DNA of 64,000 bases from Streptomyces sp. NBC_00557 (GCF_036345995.1 NZ_CP107797.1:1-64000); one strand, 5' to 3'. Shown: positions 8,996 to 18,479, counted from the stretch's first letter. Translations and numbers: made by a program. Notes: a model not told the origin generated them from the letters alone.

Positions 8996-11900
8996 CTACG
9001 GGCAGGGCGATCGGTAGGGGAGGGCTCCGACGTACTGATGCCACTGCTGGGTGGTCAGGGTGTTCCCGGTGGCGGCGCAGATCTGTGCGATGGCTTGGTC
9101 GGCGTCTGTTGCCCATAGTCGAACCGTGCCGTCGTTGCCGGAGGTGGCGAGGGTGTGTCCTTGGCGGCTGAAGGCCATCGCGTTGACGGTGTCCGTGTGG
9201 CCCGAGAGGGGGTGTCCCAGACGCGTGGGGTGTGCCGCGTCGGCGGTGTCCCACAACTGCACCCTGGCTCCGTCCTCGCCGGCGCCTGTAGCGGCCAGGA
9301 TGCGCCGGTCAGGGCTGAACGCCAGCACGAGCCCGAGATCATCTTTACCTCCGGCTTGCAGGTGTCCTAGACGTTCGGCGTGAGCTGGCTCACTGGTGTC
9401 CCAGAGCCGCACGTCGGTGAGGTTCGTACCGCTGTCTGCTGTGGCCAGCAGCTGACCATCGGGACTGAACGCCAGCACGGGAGTGAAGTCCCCGGTGGCG
9501 CGGTGTCCGGTCGACAGGCGATCCAAGCGCGTCGGGTGTGCCGGGTCGGCGATGTCCCACAGCTGTACCTGGCTGCGGCCGTCATTGCCATTGGTCGCGA
9601 CGGCGAGGAGGTCCGTCTCGGGGCTGAGCGCCATCGTAACGATTCCGGGAGACGGGATCGTGCTTAGTCGTCTGGGGTAGGCCGGGTTGCTGGTGTCCCA
9701 GAGCCGGACGCGGTCACCGTTCTGATCGGTGCTCGCGGTGGCCAGGGTGTGTCCGTCGGCGCCGAACGCCACAGCGATGGTCTCGCTGCCACGGCGGTCC
9801 AGCAGGTGCCCGACGACTCTGGGCCGAGCCGGATCGGTGGTGTCCCACAGCCGGACCGCGCTGCCGTCCACCTCCGCAGTCGAGGTAGCCAGGAGATGTC
9901 CGTCGGGACTGAGCACCATCGCGTGGACCGAGTGGCAGGGACTGACGCTCACACGCCGGGGGTTGGCGGGGTCTGTGGTGTCCCACAGCCAGATGGCACT
10001 TTCCATGTCGGGGTTGTCCTGATCCCCGACGGTATCGCCGGCGGTGGCCAGCAAGTGGCCGGTGGAGTCGAACGCTGTCTGGTGGACGGGACCGGGGTAG
10101 CCGCGCAGAACCCTTCCCGGCAGACTCCACAGGTGAACGCCGTCGCCGCCGGTGGCCAGGCTGCGCCCGTCGGGGCTGAACGCCACGGAAGCGGTGGATA
10201 CCGCGAGAGGTTTGTCCCAGGGCATTGGGTTGGAGGGATCGCTGACGTTCCACAGACGCACCGAGCCGTCCTCGACAGCGGCCAGGGTGTGACCGTCCGG
10301 GCTGAGCTGGGCTGCTTCAACTACGGCGGAATCAGCGGTGATCGGTTCACCGAGGCGTCGTGGGTGTGCGGAGTCGGCGGCGTCCCACATCTGTACCGAG
10401 GCCTCCTTCCCGCCGCTCGTGGTGGCCAGGAGGTGACCCCGCTGGGCGAATGCCAGTCCGATGACGTGCTGGGACGGTAGGCCGCACACACGGCGGGGGT
10501 GTGCGGGGTCGGCGACGTCCCACAAGCCCACCGCGTCACCTCGGTCTTCTTCCACCGCGGCCAGGAGGTGACCCCACGGGGCGAAGGCTACGGCGCCGAA
10601 GCCATTGCGCGAACCACGCAGAAGGGGTTTAAGGAGTCGGGGAGATACCGGATCGGTGACGTCCCACAGCCGGATCCTGCCGCTGTCGCCCGTGGTGGCC
10701 AGGGTGCGCCCGTCGGGGCTGAAGTTCACCGTGTCGACCCTGTCGGGGGTAGAAGCACTGGTGCCGACCAGGGTTGGATGTGCTGGACGGGTTACGTCCC
10801 ACAACTGAAGTCTTGCCGGAGTACCGGTGTCTGTATCGCTGCCCTCGCTGGGAGCGGTGGCGGCGGCCAGGATGTGCCCGTCGGGGCTGAACGCCACCGC
10901 GGTGACTTCGGTGCGGCGGTCGTCGGGAAGGTGCCCCAACCGCTCGGGATGCGCGGATGCGGCGGTGCTCCACAACTGCACCCGCGCCGGACCGGAACCA
11001 TCTGCCTCCACGGCGGCCAGGACCTGCGCGCGCGGACTGAACACCACGTTGCCAGCCGAGTCCGGCTCACTGCTGAGGGTCGTGGACAGCACGGCGGTCG
11101 TGGCTGCGACCAGGTTTGTATAAGCCTGCGGAGAGTGCCGTAGACGGTAGGCGACGATATCGAGCCGGGCCGCGAGCGACACGTCTTGGGTCTGCGGTGA
11201 CATGCCGGACATGCCGGTGCCCCGCAACTGATCCGCTTCGGTGATGATCCTGTTGGAAATGGCGGTGTTGCGCTCGGTGCGCGCGCTGGCCCGTTGTTGC
11301 AAGGCGATCGCGGCGGTCACGGACGTGACCAGGCTCAACACGGACAACACTGCGATCAGGATGCGCAGCCTCCGGGTCGCGCGGGCACCCGCCCGCTGTT
11401 CTCGACGGCGCATCTCGAGGCTGGCGGTGAGGAATTCCGCTTCCCGCGTAGTGAGGGCGGCACGGTAACCGGTCGTCTCGAATGCCTCCTCGGCCGCTGC
11501 GAGCCGCACGCCGCGATACAGGGCTCCCGGGTCGCGGTCGACACTCTGCCAGGCATTGGCGGCGTCGGTGAGTTGGCGGTGCAGGCGCAGGCGGTCGCGC
11601 GCTTCGTTGATCCAGGCTTGCAGTCGGGGCCATGCGACGATGAGGGCCTCGTGGGCGAGGTTGACGGTGTCGTGCTCGAGGGTGAGCAGGCGGGCGCGGG
11701 CCAGGTGTTCGAGGACGGTGGCTGTGTCGCTGGGGTCGCCGAAGTCGAGTTCCGTGCGAGGGGCGGGCCGGCGCGTGTCGGGGGTTCCCTCGCCGGGGGT
11801 GATGAGGCGGAGCAGGATACGGCGGGCGAGCTCGGCCTGGGACGGGGTCAGACGCGTGTAGACGTTCTCGGCGGTGCGGGCAATGGCGCCGCTGAGACCT

Positions 11901-12910
11901 CCGGCCGCGTCGTAGGCCTGAGCGGTGAGGGCTCGGCCCTTGCGGCGCCGCCAGGTCTCCAGCAGGGCGTGGGACATCAGCGGCAGGGCGCCAGGTTCGC
12001 CCTCCACCTCCTCGACGATGCGCGTGGTCAGGGTGCGTTCGACGATCAGCCCGGCGGTCTGGGCGGGTTTGACGATGGCGTCGCGCAACTCGTCACGGCT
12101 CATCGGGCCGGCCAACACGGTGGCCTCCTGCAGCGCGGCCGTCAGCCGCGGGTGCTGGGCACAATGGCCGAGGAAGTCGGCGCGCACGGCGATGACGACG
12201 CGCAGTCTGCTCCCGGGATCCGTGGCGGTCAGGAGGCGGTCGATGAACTGGTCGCGCTCGGCCGGGGCGTGACAGAGGGTGTAGAGCTCTTCGAACTGGT
12301 CCACGATCAGCCACGTGTCCCCGTCGCCGTCCTTCGGGGTCAGCCGCTGCTCGTGGGTGCGCAGGGGGTGTTCGCCTGGGGTGAGGACGCGTAGCGCGGC
12401 CGGCTGTGGGGTGGCCTGGTCCGGGTTGCGGAGGCGGGGGATGAGGCCGGCCCGCAGGAGAGAGGACTTGCCGCTGCCCGACGGGCCGAACACGGCGGTG
12501 AACCGCCGGGAGCGGGTCAGCTCTACCAGGCGGTCGGTGAGCTCGTCGCGGCCGAAGAACAGATCGGCGTCGCCGGGTTCGAAGCGGGCCAGACCCCGGT
12601 ACGGGGGCTCGGCGTTCTCGTCCTCGGCGCGGGGTTCCGCCGCTACTTCGGCGGCCGCCTGCCGCCAGCGCTCCTCCCAGTCCTCCGGATCACCGCCGCA
12701 TGCCCTCACGTAGGCCAGTACGACGGGCAGGGTCGGCAGCCGCTCACCACCGGCAGCCTGCGACAGGGTGCTTGTCCCCTGACCCGTGCGCTGCGCCATC
12801 ACCCGGTAGGTCGGACTCCCGGCCTCCACCCGGAGCTTGCGTAACTCGGCCGCGAACCGTGCCACCGGCCCGGTGCTGGGATCGAGCGGACTCTCACGAC
12901 GTCCCGCCAT
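8996..12910 (-). CDS. HTH - STAND NTPase - transmembrane - WD40 repeat protein
   Basis: A 1304-residue signalling protein of a type common in Streptomyces. In order: an XRE-like helix-turn-helix (about 10-90), a STAND P-loop NTPase (Walker A FGPSGSGKSSLL near 150, Walker B WLIVDQFEELY), helical arms, one transmembrane helix (ILIAVLSVLSLVTSVTAAIA near 530), then about 14 WD40-type blades with SPDGHTLA and VRLWDT signatures to the end. The start at 12910 (MAGRRESPLD) is chosen over an upstream one because of the AGGGGTGA ribosome site. Such proteins act as ligand-sensing switches, sometimes in phage defence or cell death. The ligand is unknown. Confidence 0.85.
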   Translation of the reverse strand: MAGRRESPLDPSTGPVARFAAELRKLRVEAGSPTYRVMAQRTGQGTSTLSQAAGGERLPTLPVVLAYVRACGGDPEDWEERWRQAAAEVAAEPRAEDENAEPPYRGLARFEPGDADLFFGRDELTDRLVELTRSRRFTAVFGPSGSGKSSLLRAGLIPRLRNPDQATPQPAALRVLTPGEHPLRTHEQRLTPKDGDGDTWLIVDQFEELYTLCHAPAERDQFIDRLLTATDPGSRLRVVIAVRADFLGHCAQHPRLTAALQEATVLAGPMSRDELRDAIVKPAQTAGLIVERTLTTRIVEEVEGEPGALPLMSHALLETWRRRKGRALTAQAYDAAGGLSGAIARTAENVYTRLTPSQAELARRILLRLITPGEGTPDTRRPAPRTELDFGDPSDTATVLEHLARARLLTLEHDTVNLAHEALIVAWPRLQAWINEARDRLRLHRQLTDAANAWQSVDRDPGALYRGVRLAAAEEAFETTGYRAALTTREAEFLTASLEMRRREQRAGARATRRLRILIAVLSVLSLVTSVTAAIALQQRASARTERNTAISNRIITEADQLRGTGMSGMSPQTQDVSLAARLDIVAYRLRHSPQAYTNLVAATTAVLSTTLSSEPDSAGNVVFSPRAQVLAAVEADGSGPARVQLWSTAASAHPERLGHLPDDRRTEVTAVAFSPDGHILAAATAPSEGSDTDTGTPARLQLWDVTRPAHPTLVGTSASTPDRVDTVNFSPDGRTLATTGDSGRIRLWDVTDPVSPRLLKPLLRGSRNGFGAVAFAPWGHLLAAVEEDRGDAVGLWDVADPAHPRRVCGLPSQHVIGLAFAQRGHLLATTSGGKEASVQMWDAADSAHPRRLGEPITADSAVVEAAQLSPDGHTLAAVEDGSVRLWNVSDPSNPMPWDKPLAVSTASVAFSPDGRSLATGGDGVHLWSLPGRVLRGYPGPVHQTAFDSTGHLLATAGDTVGDQDNPDMESAIWLWDTTDPANPRRVSVSPCHSVHAMVLSPDGHLLATSTAEVDGSAVRLWDTTDPARPRVVGHLLDRRGSETIAVAFGADGHTLATASTDQNGDRVRLWDTSNPAYPRRLSTIPSPGIVTMALSPETDLLAVATNGNDGRSQVQLWDIADPAHPTRLDRLSTGHRATGDFTPVLAFSPDGQLLATADSGTNLTDVRLWDTSEPAHAERLGHLQAGGKDDLGLVLAFSPDRRILAATGAGEDGARVQLWDTADAAHPTRLGHPLSGHTDTVNAMAFSRQGHTLATSGNDGTVRLWATDADQAIAQICAATGNTLTTQQWHQYVGALPYRSPCP

Positions 12911-13234
12911 CGACAGCTCACCCCTCTGGGCCGTCCGCTTCCCCCGTGGATGCGGCGCGAGGCCGGACAAGGTACGCAACCTCGTGGCAGGAGCGCAATC
13001 CGAAGGTCTCTCCTTTGGCCACCGCGGCAACGCCATACCCGTGACCTGCGGCGCGGCCATTGTTCAGGGCGGCGGAACCGGCTGCCCATTCAATTCCCGT
13101 CCCGCTGAACTCGGTGGTGCACGGCGGTCGCCCAGGCCCGGCGTCAGTTGTCGGACGGCTCAACAAAGCTCCGGCACGAGCACGTGGCCAGGCGGCCCCA
13201 CCACCCGAGTGAAGCAATGAAGGAGCCAGTGTTC
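12911..13234. other. Intergenic region between divergent genes
   Basis: About 320 bases between the STAND-WD40 gene (minus) and a small plus-strand ORF. It must carry promoters for both directions. I see no clear repeat, tRNA or supported gene. Confidence 0.5.
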
Positions 13235-13381
13235 ATGAGTGAGAACGAGCAGGCGCCGCCTTACCCGCAGGGCGGCGCGGGGGTCTTCGACATCGACCCC
13301 GACCAGACCGGCGTCAGTCAGGACCCCGCCCACGAGGTCGCCTCCGACCTCGACGCACTCCCCGACGACATGGAGCTCTGA
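13235..13381 (+). CDS. Small acidic protein (48 aa) upstream of the lysin-like gene
   Basis: The ATG at 13235 follows an AGGAG ribosome site with 10-base spacing. The 48-residue product is rich in Asp, Glu and Pro (GVFDIDPDQTG, DALPDDMEL). It has no signal peptide or membrane span and is not recognised. It ends 8 bases before the CHAP-domain gene, which has no strong ribosome site of its own, so the two are probably translationally coupled. It could be an inhibitor or a leader for the lysin, but this is a guess from position. Confidence 0.5.
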   Translation: MSENEQAPPYPQGGAGVFDIDPDQTGVSQDPAHEVASDLDALPDDMEL

Positions 13382-13389
13382 GACCTGCC

Positions 13390-14391
13390 ATGGGAACCGC
13401 ACAGGGAATGATCGCCGCCGCCCGCAAGCTGCTGGGCACCACCGAGCACCCGCCCGGCTCGAACCACAACCTCATCACCTCGTGGTACGGCTTCTCCGGC
13501 CCGTGGTGCGACATGTCCATCAGCTACGAGGCCGCCCACTCCGACAACCTCAAGGCCGTGATGGGCAAGTTCGCCCTCACCACCGCGCATGCCCGCGCCT
13601 TCCAGAGCCACGGCCGCTGGCACTACGGTCTGGGCGGTATCCGCCCCGGCGACGTCGTCTTCTTCGACTTCTCCGGCGGCCGGTCCATCAGCGGCATCGA
13701 CCACGTCGGCCTGGTGGAGGCCGTCCACTCCAACGGCACCATCACCACCCTGGAGGGCAACACCTCCAACGCCTTCCGCCGCCGTGTCCGCGGCCGCGCC
13801 TGCGTGGTCGGCTACGGCCGCCCCGCCTACGACGGTGCGGCCCCGATGCCGAGCCACGACGGCATCCTGCGCAAAGGCTCCACCGGCAAGGCCGTCAGGA
13901 CCCTGCAGGCGAACCTGAACACCGTGCAGAAGGCCGGCCTCACCGTCGACGGCCAGTTCGGGCCCGCCACCGACCAGGCACTGCGCACCTTCCAGTCGAA
14001 GCACAAGCTGACTGTGGACGGCGAGTACGGCCCGCACACCGCCGCCGTGATGAAGGCCGCCCTCGCCGGCCGCACCGGCGTCATCAAGCCCAAGGCTCTC
14101 GTCGCCGCCCCCGCACCGCTCGCCGTGGACGGCCAGTTCGGGCCCGCCACCTGCGCCGCCCTGCAACGCGCCCTCAACACCAAGACGGGGGCCGTGCTGG
14201 ACGTCGACGGCGCCTTCGGGCCACTGACCGTCAAGGCCCTGCAGACCTACCTGCAGGTCACCGCCGACGGCGTCACCGGACCCGACACCGTCACCGCCCT
14301 CAACAAGCACCTCGGCCTCACGCCCCAGGACGCCTGGGACACCAGCACCACCACCCAGCTCCAGAAGGCCCTCAACGCCGGCAACTTCTGA
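13390..14391 (+). CDS. Endolysin-like CHAP amidase/peptidase with peptidoglycan-binding repeats
   Basis: A 333-residue protein. The N-terminal 140 residues form a CHAP (NlpC/P60-like) domain with likely catalytic Cys in GPWCDMSISYEA and His in GIDHVGLVEAV. Two to three PG_binding_1 repeats follow, marked by LTVDGQFGPAT, LTVDGEYGPHT and DVDGAFGPLT. There is no signal peptide, as expected for a phage-type endolysin needing a holin, or for a toxin exported another way. No phage structural genes are nearby, so it may be a phage remnant or a recruited wall hydrolase. Confidence 0.82.
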   Translation: MGTAQGMIAAARKLLGTTEHPPGSNHNLITSWYGFSGPWCDMSISYEAAHSDNLKAVMGKFALTTAHARAFQSHGRWHYGLGGIRPGDVVFFDFSGGRSISGIDHVGLVEAVHSNGTITTLEGNTSNAFRRRVRGRACVVGYGRPAYDGAAPMPSHDGILRKGSTGKAVRTLQANLNTVQKAGLTVDGQFGPATDQALRTFQSKHKLTVDGEYGPHTAAVMKAALAGRTGVIKPKALVAAPAPLAVDGQFGPATCAALQRALNTKTGAVLDVDGAFGPLTVKALQTYLQVTADGVTGPDTVTALNKHLGLTPQDAWDTSTTTQLQKALNAGNF

Positions 14392-14430
14392 ATCCGTCGG
14401 GCGACCTGACGGTGTAGCGCCCACCGCCCC

Positions 14431-14467
14431 CCCGAGGTGCCCCATGGCAGGCATGGGGCACCTCGGG
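14431..14467 (+). terminator. Strong hairpin terminator after the lysin-like gene
   Basis: Perfect 16-bp inverted repeat, 14431-14446 paired with 14452-14467, with a 5-base loop, 40 bases after the stop codon. There is no U tract, which is usual for GC-rich actinobacterial terminators. Confidence 0.75.
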
Positions 14468-14682
14468 CACCACCGCAGCGTGCCGCGCTGCTCGGGGGTA
14501 ACCGCCGCAGCGCCCCGGCCATCGGCCCATCGTGATCAAAGACGACCGCTGTTCGCGCCTGAGCGACGGCGAGCGACAGCCGGCACCAGGCGGGCGGGCG
14601 CGCCTCGGCCCGCCCGGTGTCATCCCACGTCGGCCGCGCGGCACGTCCCGGATGCTCATGCCCACAGAACAGGAGCCAGATC

Positions 14683-15249
14683 ATGAACGCTCGTAAGCCC
14701 GTTGGCGAGGTGCTGGAATTCGAAGAGTACGTCCGCGTGCGGCACGACGCGTTGCTACGCAGCGCCCGGCGCCTGGTCCCCGACCCGCTCAAGGCCCAGG
14801 ATCTGCTGCAGACCGCGTTACTGCGCACCTACCCCCAGTGGGACCGCATGGCCGACAAGCAGCGTGCAGACGCCTATCTGCGCCGCGTCATGATCAACAC
14901 GCGCACGGAGTGGTGGCGGGCCCAGAAGCTGCAGGAGCTCCCCATCGAACAGTTTCCGGACGCACCCGTCGAGGACTGCGCCGAACAGCACGCCCACCGC
15001 GCGCTGTTGATGGACATCATGCGAGTGCTGACGCTCCAACAACGCAGCGTCGTGGTGCTGCGGCACTGGGAGCAGATGACCACAGAGGAGACGGCCGCCG
15101 CCCTCGGCATGGCGCCTGGAACGGTCAAGAGCACTCTGCACCGTGCGCTCGCCCGGCTCCGCCAGGAGTTGCGGCGCCGCGACCCCGACTCCGCCTCGGC
15201 GTCAGCCGCCGTCCGTGGATGCCCACCGGCCGGCCGCCGGGCACGCTGA
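14683..15249 (+). CDS. SigE-family ECF RNA polymerase sigma factor
   Basis: A 188-residue sigma-70 of the extracytoplasmic-function type. Region 2 is seen in FEEYVRVRHDALLRSARRL...DLLQTALLRTYPQWDRM, and region 4 in LTLQQRSVVVLRHWEQMTTEETAAALGMAPGTVKS. The ATG at 14683 is chosen for its AGGAG site 8 bases upstream. No anti-sigma gene or partner membrane protein is adjacent, so control is unclear. The last 25 residues are low-complexity and may be dispensable. Confidence 0.85.
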   Translation: MNARKPVGEVLEFEEYVRVRHDALLRSARRLVPDPLKAQDLLQTALLRTYPQWDRMADKQRADAYLRRVMINTRTEWWRAQKLQELPIEQFPDAPVEDCAEQHAHRALLMDIMRVLTLQQRSVVVLRHWEQMTTEETAAALGMAPGTVKSTLHRALARLRQELRRRDPDSASASAAVRGCPPAGRRAR

Positions 15250-15613
15250 CGCAGGGGCCGCACCGCAGCGCCAACGGATACCAGGCGGCCGGGGGTGTTC
15301 AGCCGCCGCTGTCGGCACCATGGCCCCATGGAGAAATGCGAGGACAGCCGAACGCCGTCTGCACGCTGCACCTTGAGGTTGCAGGTATCGGAGGCAAAGG
15401 CCGACACCCCTTGATCAACAACCGGCTGAGCCGCGTGCCGCGGCGCCTCCGGTGGGATCTTCGGAGTTCCGCTGGAGCGATAGCCGGGTTCCTGGCGGGG
15501 CATGGCAAGACCGTCGTGACGCTCGACCAGACGTACCCCCATTCCGCCCAGGGCTGACACCGGCCAGCAGCGGGTAAAAGCCGGGTTCTACGACCGTACG
15601 AGGGACGATCGCC
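15250..15613. other. Intergenic region
   Basis: About 360 bases between the sigma factor and hydrolase genes. Open frames here lack codon-position bias and I can support no gene, RNA or repeat. Confidence 0.4.
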
Positions 15614-16186
15614 ATGACAGGGACTCAGCAGGTCTTGTTCATCCAGGGCGGCGGAGCAGGCGCGCACGACGAATGGGACGACAAACTGGTCGACAGCTTG
15701 AGGCGAGAGCTCGGGGACGAGCAGGAGGTCCGCTACCCGCGTATGCCCGACGAGGGCGACCCGAGTTACGCCCGGTGGAGCCCGGCGATCCGGCATGAGA
15801 TGGCGGACCTCGAGGACTACGCGGTCGTGGCCGGCCATTCGGTGGGCGGGACGATCCTCATCCATACACTCGCCGAGCAGCCGCCGGAGCGCAGGCTTGC
15901 AGCGATCGTGCTGCTCTCTGCTCCGTTCGTCGGCCAGGGCGGCTGGCCAGGCACCGAGTTCGAGCTGCCCAGCGATCTCGGCGCCAGGCTGCCGCGCGGC
16001 GCGCAGGTGCATGTGTTCCACGGACTCGAGGACGAGACCGCCCCACCGCTGCATGCCGACCTCTATGCCCGCGCAATTCCACAGGCTCAGGTGCACCGGC
16101 TGCCCGGACGCGATCACCAGCTGAACAACGACCTGAGCGAAGTGGCCAAGGCCATCCGGGTCGGTCAGGTTCGCTCGATCACGTAA
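15614..16186 (+). CDS. Small alpha/beta hydrolase (RBBP9/YdeN-like)
   Basis: A 190-residue serine hydrolase. It has an N-terminal strand VLFIQGGGAGAHDEW, the nucleophile elbow VAGHSVGG (Ser near residue 78), an acid in HGLEDETAP and the histidine in PGRDHQLNND. The length and order match the compact RBBP9/YdeN-type serine hydrolases. The substrate is unknown. The gene stands alone between non-coding stretches. Confidence 0.8.
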   Translation: MTGTQQVLFIQGGGAGAHDEWDDKLVDSLRRELGDEQEVRYPRMPDEGDPSYARWSPAIRHEMADLEDYAVVAGHSVGGTILIHTLAEQPPERRLAAIVLLSAPFVGQGGWPGTEFELPSDLGARLPRGAQVHVFHGLEDETAPPLHADLYARAIPQAQVHRLPGRDHQLNNDLSEVAKAIRVGQVRSIT

Positions 16187-16561
16187 GACGGTCTCTCGGT
16201 CCGGACCGTGCCACGAAGGCACATCGCGCAGATTGATCACTAGGGGGTTTCTTCCGCATCGCACTGGTCCATGACCACGTGTCGGCCGAAGGACTCGGCG
16301 GACGAGGCGGTCGCGGGCAGCGGCGCGGCGCCTTCGGGACAGCCGCCGTTGGGGCGACGAGACCGTCGCCCCGGTCGGTGCCGTGGGCAGGACCTCGGTC
16401 ACCAGTGCGGCGGCCGGCTAGGAAGCCAACGGCCTGTGTCGGGTGTTCAGTCGCTTGGGTCGCTGTCCAGCCGGTGCGGACGCGTCGAGATGGGTGCCGT
16501 GATTGTGTCGGTGGAAAGCAGCAATGGGGCCTGGAGATGAGGGGACGGTAGGGGGCCATTG
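16187..16561. other. Intergenic region before the phosphotransferase remnant
   Basis: About 375 bases with short overlapping frames on both strands, none with a ribosome site or recognisable domain. I see no supported feature. Confidence 0.35.
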
Positions 16562-16960
16562 GAACTCCGTCGCGCAGTCGAGGCAGGACGGACGACCACT
16601 GCGGAGCTGGGTCTCCGGGTCGACGATGTGATCGTCATCAACAACTCGACTACGTCGTGCTGCGCCTGGTCCCGTGCGATGTACTGGCTCGGGTCGCTCC
16701 CTTGGCGCACCTGGCTGGTTCTGAGTGCGAAGTAGAGGGGGCTTGCCGTCTCGCCGAGGTCGACGCCCCGGTGGCCGAGCTCGAGCCTCGGGTCGCCCCG
16801 CGAGTCTATGTGCGTGATGCCTTCGCCATCTCGCTGTGGACCTACTACGAATCTGTGGGATCAGAGATCGCACCGGCCGACTACGCAGACGTGCTCATGC
16901 GGCACCATGCCGCCCTGCGCCACGCGGCACCTACGTCGGCCTGTCCGGCCTGGAGCAGCC
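16562..16960 (+). pseudogene. Aminoglycoside-phosphotransferase-family remnant
   Basis: Two frames together encode the N-terminal lobe of an APH-fold kinase. LRRAVEAGRTTTAELGLRVDD...INNS lies in one frame, then from about 16640 YVVLRLVPCDVLARVAPLAH, EPRVAPRVYVRDAF and LWTYYESVGSEIAP follow in another. There is no start codon in frame, a frameshift near 16645, and homology stops near 16960 before the catalytic loop. It is a broken fragment. 16961-17211 holds nothing further that I can support. Confidence 0.6.
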
Positions 16961-17211
16961 ACAGGTCAACCCTTGCCCGAGCGCCTCCTGCCGGGCCGTA
17001 CCCCTGCCATCAGTCGTCCTGCTGTGCACGCTCCTGGGGAACACCTGGCTCCTCGTCACCGCGCGCCGCCAGCTCACCGGCGGATGGAGTGCAGAGCATG
17101 CGGCCGCTGGTGGTCCGAGAGGGTGACTTTGCGTCAGTCTCGTTGCGGGGTTTCCGCAGGTCAGCCCCTGGGGGGCAGGGCGTGGGGGGTAGATTTTTCA
17201 CCAATCGAGTT

Positions 17212-17227
17212 TTTAGCCATAGCTAAA
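17212..17227. promoter_or_regulatory. Candidate operator upstream of the XRE gene
   Basis: Inverted repeat TTTAGC-CATA-GCTAAA, unusually AT-rich for this DNA, 60 bases before the XRE regulator start. Such short dyads are typical autorepression sites of XRE/HigA-like regulators (inference). Confidence 0.5.
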
Positions 17228-17287
17228 GGTGGCATTCTGAGGGAGTGGTAACAGGCGCTACCACCATGTGAGTTGGGGGAGTGAGAC

Positions 17288-17611
17288 GTGGGCATTTTTG
17301 CTCGTGACGAGAGCCGGACCGAGTTAGCTGCGGCACGGGTGGCGAGGCAGGCCACGGCCTCGCTGGCCGGCGTACTGGCGGGGCTGGGCAAGAGCCGCTC
17401 CGATCTGGCGAAGGCGATGGGCGTCAGTCCGGGTCGTGTCAGCCAGATCATGTCCGGGGATGCGAATCTCACGGTGCGGACCCTCGCCGCCGTAGCGGAG
17501 GCGCTGGACGCCGACGTCCAGATCACCTTCTGTCCCCGGCCGCAGGCGGCAGCCAGTGGCAGCACGGGCGCATCTGCCACCAGAAGCGCGGGGTTCCCGG
17601 CACACCACTGA
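17288..17611 (+). CDS. XRE-family helix-turn-helix protein (antitoxin-like)
   Basis: A 107-residue protein starting at GTG 17288 after a GGGGGAGTGAG ribosome site. Residues about 25-85 are a classic XRE domain (LAGLGKSRSDLAKAMGVSPGRVSQIMSGDANLTVRTLAAVAEAL). The size and fold match solo antitoxin-type regulators, but no toxin gene flanks it. A toxin gene may have been lost, or the protein is a simple repressor. The C-terminal tail (about 20 residues) is low complexity. Confidence 0.75.
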   Translation: MGIFARDESRTELAAARVARQATASLAGVLAGLGKSRSDLAKAMGVSPGRVSQIMSGDANLTVRTLAAVAEALDADVQITFCPRPQAAASGSTGASATRSAGFPAHH

Positions 17612-17672
17612 GCGTCCGTACCGCCGCCGTTTCTGTCTCAAAGCCGACCCGTCGCCGTGCTTCGTCGTCCGC

Positions 17673-18479
17673 CTATCGTCCGCGGGCCAGCCATCGGTCG
17701 TACCAGCGGCGCTGCGGGGGCAGCCCCGGGCTGTGGAATGCGTCGTTGGTTGTGGCCTTCGCGCGCAGGGCGCGGAGTTCTTCGTTCTGGCTGCGGCGGC
17801 CGTGGACGTAGGCGAAGCGCAGGAGGTGTCCGCACTCGGCGAGTGCGGTGCCGAACGCCTGGCGCCGGGCGATGAGCTCCTCAAGGGTGGGGTCGCGCTG
17901 CCAGGTGACCTCACCTTCGCGGCATGCCTCGTCGATGCTGGTCTGCACGTCCAGTGCCACGTCGATCGCCTTCTCGGCGTCCGCGTAGATGGCGTTGATC
18001 GTTTTGGTGTCGGCGGCGAGCGGGTGCCGTTCCAGCAGGTACAGCTTGAGGTCGTGGACGAACACCCTGAGCTGGGTGGACGTTTCGATGCCGTCGAGGA
18101 AGCGGTCCGACCAGGTGCAGGCGTCCAGGTGGACGCGCTGTACCAGCCGTTCCCTGACCAGGGCGATGCCCAGCGTCATGAACTTGACGTACGGCTGTGC
18201 CGTCTCCTCCTGCTTGCGCCGGGGCAGCGCGGTGGCGCCCGTCGCCGCGCCCGCGATCACGGGAGGAATCGACGCCGCGTGCGGCAGGAGGGCCACCGCG
18301 CCGGCTGCCACCGCAGCCATCATCGCCAGCACGAGGAGCGTCAGGGCGGACGAGGCCCAGCTGCCGAGCAGCCGTCCCTTGCCTGCGAACTCGCGCACCA
18401 GGCCGACCCAGGCGATGGCCGCGCTCACGCAGGCCGGTAAGGCGTAGTCCACTAACCAGGCGTGGTGAACCCAACTCAT
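17673..18479 (-). CDS. Unknown membrane protein with two or three N-terminal helices
   Basis: A 268-residue protein. Start chosen at ATG 18479 (MSWVHHAWLVDYALP), with a GGGGG ribosome site. The N-terminal third is hydrophobic (VDYALPACVSAAIAWVGL, then TLLVLAMMAAVAAGAVALL). It is followed by a soluble helical part carrying many acidic and arginine residues and a conserved-looking LVQRVHLDACTWSDRFLDG segment. It is not recognised. It converges with the XRE gene. Confidence 0.65.
   Translation of the reverse strand: MSWVHHAWLVDYALPACVSAAIAWVGLVREFAGKGRLLGSWASSALTLLVLAMMAAVAAGAVALLPHAASIPPVIAGAATGATALPRRKQEETAQPYVKFMTLGIALVRERLVQRVHLDACTWSDRFLDGIETSTQLRVFVHDLKLYLLERHPLAADTKTINAIYADAEKAIDVALDVQTSIDEACREGEVTWQRDPTLEELIARRQAFGTALAECGHLLRFAYVHGRRSQNEELRALRAKATTNDAFHSPGLPPQRRWYDRWLARGR

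Noticed and set aside
15299..16402. 367-codon minus-strand frame over the hydrolase
   Set aside because: Antisense shadow of the alpha/beta hydrolase gene; no domain of its own.
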